Shown one piece after another: positions 26,586-36,734 of a stretch of DNA of 64,000 bases; the stretch's first letter is position 1, and every line of letters begins with the position of its first letter. A program made the translations under genes and the position numbers. The notes beneath the pieces are model-generated. The model did not search any database. It saw only the letters and a program-made list of their open reading frames with translations, and was not told the origin of the DNA. This DNA comes from Heterodera schachtii (lineage: Eukaryota; Nematoda; Chromadorea; Rhabditida; Heteroderidae), in assembly GCA_023374025.1 (NCBI GenBank), contig SIJG01000018.1, positions 124,001 through 188,000 of the forward strand. Reading direction: 5' to 3'.

Positions 26586-28499
26586 GTGGAAGAAGCCGAT
26601 AGACCGTACATTGGGACCGAAATGAGAAGATTACTGTGGGAAAAGGGCAGAGTTATGATAGAGGATAGAATGGTAATATTTTGGGAAGAGTTTGGAGAAG
26701 GCGAATTTGGATGGGAAGAAATGGTCTTACCAAATTTGGAAGTGACTCACCGAGACTTTAGGGAATACGGGGACGAAAGCGTTGAAATTAATTATATTTG
26801 TTTGGAAAGAAACGAGGAAATTCCAAGAAATGCGCCTATTTTTCATAACAATTCATTAAAATGCTACAATTCACAATTTTCTATGCATAATACATTATAT
26901 TCACCATATTATTCGTCTAAAAACTCCAAAAATTTACAGCCAGAAAAATTAATCCTGCAAAAAATGTCCCGTCACGAATCCTTTATCCCCAAAGACCCTC
27001 GTAAATCCTGAAACCAATTGTCTCCTACGCCACCTACAGTATTGGTGTCCATATCATCAGATGAATCCGACAATGAAAGTGCAGAAGAACAACCCGAGCA
27101 ACAGTCGAAAAAACAACAAACTGTAGTCGGAATTCAGCAACGCCCCTACAATCCGAAACTGCATGAATTTGAGAGGAGCAATGTCCGAGTTCTTAATTCA
27201 ATTGAACAACGCCGTGCTTCTGAACAACAAAAAGTGGTACAGTTTCCGGAAACGGCAACAGAAAGCCAACGGGAAAGGGAAATTCGGGAGTTGAAGCAGC
27301 GAATTCTCTTACTCGAAAGTGAAAATGCAAAAGAAGAGCAAAAAGCAGAAAAAAAAGCGAAGAAAGATGCCGAAGAAAAGGAAGAAAAAGCAAAGAAAGA
27401 TGCCGAAGAAAAGGAAGAAAAAGCGAAGAAAGATGCCGAAGAAAATGAAGAAAAAGCGAAGAAAGATGCCGAAGAAAAGGAAGAAAAAGCGAAGAAAGAT
27501 GCCGAAGAAAAGGAAGAAAAAGCGAAGAAAGATGCCGAAGAAAAAGCCAAGGAAGGTAAAGAGGGAGGCGATTCGGAATTGTCATTAGCGGAAGATGACA
27601 TAGAAAGAGAAGAAGCTGAAAGAAAAATTGAAGAAATAAGAGAAAAATTACGAAAAAAGGAGCGAAGAGATGCGTTGAAGGCAAAAAATGATTTGAGCAA
27701 AACATCAGAAAAAGAGAAAGGGCAGAGTGTAGTAAAAGGAATTTTGAGAAGAAAAATGACTGAGGAGGAAAAGGAAGAAAAGACCAAAAGGGAAGAAGCG
27801 CAGGGAGCATCCAAGAAGGACCAGGAGGAAGTTGGCAAAAATGCCAATCAAAAAGGACCGTTAATTGGCGCCGACGCAAAAAAATCGATTCTTGAGACGA
27901 TCAACCAGCCCTACGTCCACGGACGAGTGATAGGGCAGGTCATTGATCCCAGGGCGGAAGTGGAAGAGCCCTGGGACATGACCAAAGCCCTCGCGAATCG
28001 AGAAAAGGAGGATGAAATAAGAGTGAAAAGGAAGGATGAAAGAGAGGAAGGATGGAAAAATCTGGTTGGCGGGGAAAGACGGGAAATGGGATGTAAAAAT
28101 TGGAGAGAAAGGGAAAGAAATCAGGGAAATGCTGGAGAAAGGTGGAGAGAGAGGCCGAGGGTTGTCGACGCTTTTGCGCGGAACACAATTTGGTCTGCGG
28201 AGAATGACGTGACAAAAAATCCCGGAATCCCGGCCGAGGGATTCCGAGGAAGACAACCGACTCCATGGAATCGCTTCCGCAAAAGAAGATATATGAGTCC
28301 GATTCGCAACAACACCGAGCAATGTTGCGTGGGAACGCAAACACCGACATGGCCAACAGCAGAGAGTCCGGTCGAACAACTTCGATCAGTCCGCTTGATG
28401 TTGGATGGGGCAATCGCAGGCCTTGTGCAAAGAAACGAGAGAAAAGAGGGGGAAGGAACAGAGGAAGGGGAAGAAATTGGAAAAAACACAAAACAATAA
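26586..28499 (+). pseudogene. Ty3-C downstream frame: charged coiled-coil protein, one internal stop
   Basis: One reading frame extends from about 26586 to 28499, interrupted once by TGA at 27009-27011. The first part (about 141 codons) is acidic and has its first ATG at about 26622. The second part (493 codons) has no ATG at its left limit. It contains an acidic Ser/Glu/Gln-rich start, a Lys/Glu coiled coil with six copies of an 11-residue unit (AKKDAEEKEEK), a mixed-charge helix region, and an Arg-rich tail with a CC pair. It follows integrase in the position where retroelements carry an accessory or env gene, but I see no signal peptide or membrane segment. I do not recognise the family. 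Confidence 0.55.
27355..27550 (+). repeat. 33-bp coding tandem repeat
   Basis: Six near-identical 33-bp units encode AKKDAEEKEEK inside the Ty3-C downstream frame; one unit carries AAT for AAG. Whole-codon length keeps the frame through copy-number change. Confidence 0.9.
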
Positions 28500-28997
28500 A
28501 AAATAAAATCAAACGTTTTAGCTTTATTAATTGAATGTTCAAAAAAAAAAAAAATATAATAAAAAAAAAAACATATTAAAACTAATAACAATAACGCAAA
28601 AAAAAAAAAAAATAATTTTGGTTAAGAACATTCAATTATTTTTCATCTTTGCCACAATCATATACTGTAGTTTCCCTAGTGTACCTTTCCTTTTATGTTC
28701 CATTCAACCATATTTACTCTTTCTCTCTCTCTCTCTCTCTCGTGTCCCTTTTCTCTCTCCCCATCTGATCAATGACTCACCAATGACGTCCGGATCAGTC
28801 CCAACACCAACAACGCACACGGCAAACACCACCATCAAAATGCCAAATTGCAACGACATCTACATTTATTTTTCAACATTTCAACAAAATTAATAACATT
28901 TTAATTACCTCAAGAATGGAAGCGGATTTATGGGTAATGGAGAACGAAAATGGACGGAAAAATTGGACTGTTTAGTCAATAAAATGAAAAAGTGAAC
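28500..28997. other. Untranslated part of Ty3-C, A-runs and (TC)n microsatellite
   Basis: It holds several A-runs (28540-28610) and a (TC)n tract at about 28716-28742. No gene is recognised. Confidence 0.5.
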
Positions 28998-29550
28998 TGT
29001 GCTAGGAGGAGGCGCTTCCATTCTTACCCTTCCCTTCTCCCTACAAATACCCATTCACTACCACCTGCATTTTATTCAAATCTTCAAGTTTATCATTTTA
29101 CAATCCGTCGACGACATATTCACTTCCAACGTCGACAACGCCGAGGGCGGCTTTTACAGCGGCGGCGGAGTGTTATGGATGAGCGTCCGCCGGCTGCCCG
29201 CCGGCAGCTCATTGCCTTCGTCTCTCATCTCTCCTCTAACACTCTCCCTACTCTCTTATTTTTGAACTATCTCTTTTTGTTTAATTTGGACAACTGTTTA
29301 TCTCTAATGGAAATATTTGGCCCGCCCCAATCAAAAGCCCCGATCGCTTTTTTATTTCCCCAGTGATCACTTTTTGTTTTCGCAACATTTTTGTTGGAGA
29401 GACGAGGAATAAAGGCAACTGTTAAACAAAAGGAGTCGAATACATTTCCCATTTTCGGGCGCCACCGCGCCCTGGCGGTGCCTTAGGCACCGCCAGCGGC
29501 CCAACGGTGGCACATACAAAAGTGCCCCACGAAACGGATGTTCCCTGACA
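28998..29550 (+). repeat. Possible Ty3-C LTR
   Basis: It starts TGTGCTAGG and may end CCTGACA. It contains an AAATACCC promoter-like stretch near 29044, pyrimidine-rich tracts near 29220-29260 as in the Ty3-A LTR, and AATAAA at about 29408. A GC-rich hairpin (TGGCGGTGCC, TTA loop, perfect stem) lies at 29478-29500. No partner LTR is in the window, so both limits are guesses. Confidence 0.3.
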
Positions 29551-29867
29551 TATTTTAGAAAATGTATTTATTGTCATAAATACTGGTAAATATTAATTTG
29601 GGTTGGGTTTCGAATAATATATTCAGCTTTGAAAAAATTTTTGAGTTTTAATTATTTTGAATAATTCAGAAAGGCATGTTGAATTTCTTGTTTTGGAAAT
29701 GAATGAGGTCAAAAAATGAACTTTTTGTTTTATGTTGTTAAGTTTTCAATTAAATGAATATTTAAGTTTATGTTTTTTATTGTTGAAATTATAATCATGA
29801 TTAAGTACAGCAGAAAAAATGTTGTTAAAAGCAGTGAATTTAATGTTACATTATAGCTAAAGAATTT
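29551..29867. other. AT-rich spacer
   Basis: No gene or clear repeat is seen. Confidence 0.5.
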
Positions 29868-30330
29868 TTCTGTACAAGCTCATCTATATTTCAAAAAATT
29901 TGGTCAAGTTTGAGCAAAGTTATGGCCAAAAGTACGCAAGCTGCCAAGTTTTCACACATTTTTGGCCATAACTTTTTTTAAACCCAATAAAATTTTTTGA
30001 AATTTGCAGGCTAATAAAGGACATGTAGGGCTTTCGAATTATATCAGGCTTTATTAATTTTGTTGGTTCTGATCAGAATTTTTGTTCATCAAAATTTTTT
30101 ATGTCTAATGAAAAAATGTCCGTTATAAATTTCTTATATTTTTTATTTTCTTGCTATAATTCGAAAGCCCTACATGTCCTTTATTAGCATGCAAAATTTC
30201 AAAAAATTTTATTGGGTTTAAAAAAGTTATGGCCAAAAATGTGTGAAAACTTGGTACCTTGCGTACTTTTGGCCATAACTTTGCTCAAACTTGACCAAAT
30301 TTTTTAAAATATAGATGAGCTTGTACAGAA
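29868..30330. mobile_element. MITE-like inverted repeat element
   Basis: Two arms of about 177 bp (29868-30044 and 30155-30330) are inverted complements with few mismatches across a 110-bp spacer. The outer ends read TTCTGTACAAGC. Each arm contains GTTATGGCCAAAA in both orientations. No target-site duplication is clear and there is no coding frame. A decayed relative of the inner arm is visible at about 40195-40270. Confidence 0.75.
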
Positions 30331-30938
30331 CACTTAGGGCTATCCAATGATACCAAGATGTATAATTTGGTAGACTTTTACAAAAGCTATGGGCAGTTTT
30401 TTGTTGAAAATTTCCATTTGATGGTTTTTTATATAACGCCCTTTTTGATGGTTTTTATATAACGACTCAGCACCAAAAAGACGCTTTGTCGTACGTTTTG
30501 GTATTTCTTTATATATTTTTTGCATAGAATCTTTAAGCTTTCACTCATTTATTTTTACTCTATATTTATAATTAGTTAGTAGCGCATTTCATGATTAAAT
30601 ATTTTACTTTTTTCGAATATTTAGAATATAATTATACGCCGGGACTTTTTCGGATTAATTTTATTAAATATTGCGATGGATGAAGAATACTGTTGTAATT
30701 AAAAACCAAAATCTGATTTCACAATTAGCCTTTTTGTTAAACCGGTTTAAATACATGGAAACAAGCTGAAAGCCTATCAATCCTCCAATAAGAGATCATG
30801 TAAGCATTTTTGAACAATAATTGCTAAATTTGAAAATTTGCCTTTCGACTTTTTATTCGAATTCGGGTTCCGGCATCGATATTTTCCGAAATGAATGCCG
30901 GATTCGTGTCAGCGAGCTCGAAACCCCTTGGATCACTA
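30331..30938. other. Spacer between inverted-repeat elements
   Basis: No gene is seen. A short direct repeat (GATGGTTTTT-ATATAACG) occurs twice at about 30420-30465. Confidence 0.5.
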
Positions 30939-32932
30939 ACGCATTTTCTATTGACAAATTTTCCACTGACGAATTTTCCGGGAGTCCTTAGTTCGACCTT
31001 AGATTAAAAATTTGCGCGATCAACTAATTGGAATTTATATAAGTTGAATTTTTCAATTTTTTATTTTAAAATACTTTAGTAACACTATAAAACATATAAA
31101 TTACTTTATCTCATAGATTTGCTGGTCTAAAATTTGTTAGTTTCTTTTATGTTATTTAAGCAATTAATTTTCATATTCAGAAGAAATTTGTTGAAACATA
31201 TATTTTTGTTTTAGAATTTAGCATTGACGGCAACCGGTGGCGGGAATTGGCCAAATCCATTGGGGCCAAAAGCTGCGGGAATTAGCAAAATCAATTGGGA
31301 CCAATCGGTGGTGCGATTGGATGGACCAACACCTTATGGGCAAATAGTCAAGCATGGGGTTGACCAATGTTTTATAAGAAAAATATATTTTTATTAAATT
31401 TTGTTTGAAAAAAAAGATAATGTGTTTAATTTTATATTAATCATATTTATTTTTTCGATTTATTGGACTGTTAATTGGCCTTTCATTTAATTTTGTAAAT
31501 GCGATTTAATTTTATATTTTTACATACATTAGGAATTTGACCGATTTCACATGTTTTTCGCAAAACGGAATTCAAAAATTAGTATTTTTCAAAATGTTTT
31601 GTTTTATTTTTAAGATTTTTTATTTTTTATAATATTAATTTTATTTGAATTGTACTTTTCGAAATAATTTTTTTAATATTTAACTCGGTTAATAGATTTG
31701 GCCAGATGTATTATATAATTAATAAATTATTTGTTTACTTTTTAGCTTTTTATGATTAATTATATCGTTTCATATTTATTCTTAATTATGATAAAATTCA
31801 TATTACTTTTCTGTTTTTAAATTTATCTAAAGAGTGCGTCTGACCAATGTGACAAGCTATGACAAGATTTTTATCTTAGATTCTTTCACACGGTGGATTT
31901 ATAATTCTTTTAAAAAATATTCATTTATATTAGATTTAAATTTTCACAATATTTCTTTTTATTTTAAAAATTTGTTGCTATTATGTTAAAAAGTAATTAT
32001 TTTTTTAATGAGAGTGTTAATATAATACTTTCAAAAATATTGTTTATCATTTATTGTTCTCCTGGCTTATATTCATTAAAAATAAAAAAACAAATTAAGT
32101 TTTTTATAAATCCACGATTTATTATTTATAATTTCTTGAAATTTAAGAAATTTCGGATTTAAACAAAAAATAAACCAATGAAATAGAAGAATTAAAATTG
32201 TTATTGGAATGAATAAAATTAAAACTAATCATATTCAAAAAAAGTGATAATAACAAATATTTTTATTTATCTCACACATAATTCAATTTCTACTTTTCTC
32301 TTTTACTGACTTTTTCCAAAGGATGAGAAATTTAAGGTTCCGTTCTTTTGGGACTAGATTTTTCATAATAAATAATGCTAAAAATATTTTAATTTTTCTA
32401 ATAATAATTATTTAAGAGATCAAAACAAATAAACAGAATGAAATGGATGACCGAAATATAATTTTTCAAACAAAATTTAATAAAAATATATTTTTCTTAT
32501 AAAACATTGGTCAACCCCATGCTTGACTATTTGCCCATAAGGTGTTGGTCCAATCGCACCACCGATTGGTCCCAATTGATTTTGCTAATTCCCGCAGCTT
32601 TTGGCCCCAATGGATTTGGCCAATTCCCGCCACCGGTTGCCGTCAATGCTAAATTCTAAAACAAAAATATATGTTTCAACAAATTTCTTCTGAAATATGA
32701 AAATTAATTGCTTAAATAACATAAAAGAAACTAACAAATTTTAGACCAGCAAATCTATGAGATAAAATAATTTATATGTTTTATAGTGTTACTAAAGTAT
32801 TTTAAAATAAAAAATTGAAAAATTCAACTTATATAAATTCCAATTAGTTGATCGCGCAAATTTTTAATCTAAGGTCGAACTAAGGACTCCCGGAAAATTC
32901 GTCAGTGGAAAATTTGTCAATAGAAAATGCGT
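30939..32932. mobile_element. Long-TIR element, about 2 kb, non-coding
   Basis: Inverted arms of about 474 bp (30939-31412) and 471 bp (32462-32932) enclose an AT-rich interior without open frames. The ends read ACGCATTTTCTATTGAC, and the subterminal part repeats GAC-AATTTTCC. CACT occurs one base left of the left end and directly right of the right end, so a 4-bp target duplication is possible but not clean. The right end abuts the palindrome arm that begins at 32933. Confidence 0.8.
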
Positions 32933-33777
32933 CACTCTTCAATTAAAAATCCCTTTTTTATAATAAATTATTAAAATAATATTAAGAACTCTTTTGATTG
33001 AATGGGTATTTATGTTTAATTAAAAAATTCACTTACAAATTAGAATTCTAAGTAAATGAATTTATAAATTTAATTACCTTGCGTAGAATTGGTTATTGTT
33101 TGTTATTTTATACTATTATTCGTATGGTATTTATAATTTTATTTTATTGAAGCTTATGAATTTTAAAAGATGCGTAATTTACACTAGATTTCATTCATTT
33201 CTTGATTTTAATCAATATTTTTTAGACAAATAAAAAAACAAATATACATATATATTTTGTTTCGTCCTATTAAATACCTTTTTGAGAAACTCATTAGTAA
33301 AAATTAAACTGAATCAAATTTAGAAAAAAATTTAGATTTGACTAATGTAGAATATGAATGGAATCTATTAGATGGTGTGAGTCTACCGTTAATTTTAACA
33401 GGAGTGGGAGTTAAGAAAAAATATTAATATTCGTAGGGAGTTAAGAAAAAATAATTAATATTCGTATTTATTTATTGATAGTTGAGGTTCCCGAAATTCG
33501 CTAAAAGCCTATATACTTCTGAAGACATGAATGAGTATTAAATAACAGAAAACGGTCAGAACAAATTCCTGGCTTTCGAGTTATTGAATCTCAACTGTTA
33601 ATTATTCATTCAAAAAATTTCATTCATGGATAGTAGATGCATTTACGTCAAACATAAAAGAAATAAATTTTTTCGTCTGAAGAATCAGCTAAAATAATGA
33701 TCAAAATAATCAGATCAAATCAATTGGTCCATTCAATAATCTCAAAAAATATCCAATCATTTCTCAATTGTTTTACT

Positions 33778-34307
33778 TCCGCACAATTCGGCGCCCTTTT
33801 CCGCCGCGGGTGGGGACAATAATGGCCTAAATAAATGCCAATAATTATTTATTTTTTTATTGAAAAGCAATTATATTTAAGTCAAACTATTATTTCTGAA
33901 TTTGAACAAAAAATCAAAAATTAAATATGAAACTTTTGAATTAAATATGAATTTTGATTTATTGAAGGTGTTCAATATCAATTATTTTTTATGAAAAAAT
34001 AATAAATTTATAATTTTAATTTTTTCAATTTTTACACAAATTCTGTATTGCTTCTTACTCACCCAATGCAACTGACATCTCTCAAATAAATGCTGACATT
34101 ATTCAATTTGTCCAAATTAGAGTACTCCCACTGAATGATTTGACCAATTTGGTATCGCTTTATCACCCAATTATCTTCTGATTCTTTGCTCAATGTCAGC
34201 TTTTCCTTTGTTTGTTCGTTTACCAATTCAAACGGCTCAAGTGGCTTTGAATTGGACAATTCAAAATGAACAATGAAATTGACAGAAGTGGTGGCACGGC
34301 GAAATGT
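33778..34307 (-). pseudogene. F-box-like family gene, 3' exons only (left palindrome arm)
   Basis: The mirror copy of the right-arm fragment. The penultimate exon is at 34063-34307 and the last exon, ending in the SPPAAEKG-type C-terminus, at 33778-33826. One residue differs (Tyr in place of Cys in the KR-QIG segment). Upstream exons are absent on this strand, so no complete gene can be made here. The exon junctions follow GT-AG: donor GTGAGT after the TTGG, acceptor TTTATTTAG. Confidence 0.7.
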
Positions 34308-34472
34308 CTAAAATGGGAAACGCAGTCAAAAGCAAAAGTCTGGCATTTTTATGATAATGCTAAACTGTTCTGTAATTCATATTCACGCGCCTAAACCAAA
34401 AATCCGAGTATTAATATTTAGCTGAGGTCCGCAATTTGTCTAAAATCAACAAGAAAATCTTCAAAGCGAGCT

Positions 34473-35107
34473 CATAAACCGGTAAAAACCGTTCAAAAGT
34501 GCCGGTTGCCGTACCGGCTTGGCATTTTCAAAACGACCGGTCTCCGGGCCCGGCCTCTCAAAAACCGGTCAAACCGCAAAACCGGTTATATCGGATTTTT
34601 CCCAAAATCGCCGGACCGGTTTATCAATGGTGAAAAGTAAAGGGTTTTTTTTAAAAAAAGGACAAATTCCATCTCTGCATTCGTCATAAATGAACTGCTG
34701 GGCGATTGTTGTTGTTGTTTTGCATCAATCTCAGAAGAAATACATAAGAAATGATGAAAGGAAAGTATTTTTATTTAAAATATCTCTTTTTCACACACTA
34801 TTTTCACATTTTCCTTTCTCTGTATTCACTATCCACTTTTTATGAGGGGAGGGGTAGAGACGCATATTTTTGCCCCTCCCCCGTCCTTCCGTTTCTCTTC
34901 CTTTATGCGGTGCGGTGCTATGTCTTTCGTAAAAACTGCCAAATTTACAGATTTTTCGAGAAAAAACCGAACATAACTTTTCTTCAAAACAATCAAATTA
35001 AAAGACCTTGGTATCATCCGATAGCTCTTGGCTTACTTTATTAGCCTAAACAAATATCAGAAATTTTCATTGAGTTTAAACGAATATAGCACCTGAAGCA
35101 TTTTCGG
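34473..35107. mobile_element. ACCGGT-rich repeat element, copy A
   Basis: About 635 bp, opening with repeated ACCGGT/CCGGGCCCGG motifs (34480-34625) followed by AT-rich sequence with a GAGGGGAGGGG patch near 34843. An inverted copy lies at 48387-48993. Ends shared by both copies are CATAAACCGG on one side and CATTTTCGG on the other; no terminal inverted repeat is obvious. Here it sits in the intron upstream of the F-box-like exon at 35360, directly next to the left palindrome arm. Confidence 0.75.
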
Positions 35108-35359
35108 AATACCAACCAAAACTTAATGCTTTTGGACCGATATTTTTCAAGAATTTTCTATGAACTTTTTCATAAAAAAGTGTGAAAGTGACTAAGCTCG
35201 CTTTGAAGATTTTCTTGTTGATTTTAGACAAATTGCGGACCTCAGCTAAATATTAATACTCGGATTTTTGGTTTAGGCGCGTGAATATGAATTACAGAAC
35301 AGTTTAGCATTATCATAAAAATGCCAGACTTTTGCTTTTGACTGCGTTTCCCATTTTAG

Positions 35360-35889
35360 ACATTTCGCCGTGCCACCACTTCTGTCAATTTCATTGTTCA
35401 TTTTGAATTGTCCAATTCAAAGCCACTTGAGCCGTTTGAATTGGTAAACGAACAAACAAAGGAAAAGCTGACATTGAGCAAAGAATCAGAAGATAATTGG
35501 GTGATAAAGCGATGCCAAATTGGTCAAATCATTCAGTGGGAGTACTCTAATTTGGACAAATTGAATAATGTCAGCATTTATTTGAGAGATGTCAGTTGCA
35601 TTGGGTGAGTAAGAAGCAATACAGAATTTGTGTAAAAATTGAAAAAATTAAAATTATAAATTTATTATTTTTTCATAAAAAATAATTGATATTGAACACC
35701 TTCAATAAATCAAAATTCATATTTAATTCAAAAGTTTCATATTTAATTTTTGATTTTTTGTTCAAATTCAGAAATAATAGTTTGACTTAAATATAATTGC
35801 TTTTCAATAAAAAAATAAATAATTATTGACATTTATTTAGGCCATTATTGTCCCCACCAGCGGCAGAAAAGGGCGCCGAATTGTGCTGA
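35360..35889 (+). pseudogene. F-box-like family gene, 3' exons only (right palindrome arm)
   Basis: The penultimate exon (35360-35604) follows the acceptor CCATTTTAG and ends at TTGG before GTGAGT. After a 236-bp intron the last exon (35841-35889) encodes the short C-terminus and stops at TGA. The exons read in one phase across the junction and give the C-terminal 'PFELVNE...KLTL...W' and 'IGPL.SPPA.EKG' pattern of the large F-box-like family of cyst nematodes. This family attribution is from memory. The 5' exons are replaced by the ACCGGT element and the mirror arm. Confidence 0.72.
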
Positions 35890-36734
35890 AGTAAAACAAT
35901 TGAGAAATGATTGGATATTTTTTGAGATTATTGAATGGACCAATTGATTTGATCTGATTATTTTGATCATTATTTTAGCTGATTCTTCAGACGAAAAAAT
36001 TTATTTCTTTTATGTTTGACGTAAATGCATCTACTATCCATGAATGAAATTTTTTGAATGAATAATTAACAGTTGAGATTCAATAACTCGAAAGCCAGGA
36101 ATTTGTTCTGACCGTTTTCTGTTATTTAATACTCATTCATGTCTTCAGAAGTATATAGGCTTTTAGCGAATTTCGGGAACCTCAACTATCAATAAATAAA
36201 TACGAATATTAATTATTTTTTCTTAACTCCCTACGAATATTAATATTTTTTCTTAACTCCCACTCCTGTTAAAATTAACGGTAGACTCACACCATCTAAT
36301 AGATTCCATTCATATTCTACATTAGTCAAATCTAAATTTTTTTCTAAATTTGATTCAGTTTAATTTTTACTAATGAGTTTCTCAAAAAGGTATTTAATAG
36401 GACGAAACAAAATATATATGTATATTTGTTTTTTTATTTGTCTAAAAAATATTGATTAAAATCGAGAAATGAATGAAATCTAGTGTAAATTACGCATCTT
36501 TTAAAATTCATAAGCTTCAATAAAATAAAATTATAAATACCATACGAATAATAGTATAAAATAACAAACAATAACCAATTCTACGCAAGGTAATTAAATT
36601 TATAAATTCATTTACTTAGAATTCTAATTTGTAAGTGAATTTTTTAATTAAACATAAATACCCATTCAATCAAAAGAGTTCTTAATATTATTTTAATAAT
36701 TTATTATAAAAAAGGGATTTTTAATTGAAGAGTG

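Larger units (their letters stand above)
25855..29550 (+). mobile_element. Ty3-C: 5'-truncated Ty3/gypsy remnant
   Basis: The remnant opens inside integrase, just before its catalytic Glu, and keeps the integrase C-terminus, a downstream charged coiled-coil frame and a possible 3' LTR. The 5' LTR, gag, PR, RT and the integrase Asp residues are absent. Its right limit is uncertain because no second LTR lies in the window. Confidence 0.7.
32933..36734. repeat. 3.8-kb palindrome with two 1540-bp arms
   Basis: The left arm 32933-34472 and right arm 35195-36734 are the same length and nearly identical; any position x on the right maps to 69667 minus x on the left. A few substitutions are seen (for example near 33200/36467, 34150/35514 and 33810/35857). 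The spacer 34473-35194 holds the ACCGGT-rich element and 87 bp of single-copy intron-like sequence. Each arm contains the last exons of an F-box-like family gene. Confidence 0.93.

Noticed and set aside
27018..27020. TTG as start of the 493-codon frame (and GTG at 26586)
   Set aside because: Non-ATG starts of this kind are bacterial usage; the frame is continuous upstream apart from a TGA, so these are not starts.
27146..27879. Long minus-strand open frames opposite the coiled-coil frame
   Set aside because: They are Ser/Phe- or Leu/Phe-rich mirror frames of the Lys/Glu repeat and have no independent support.
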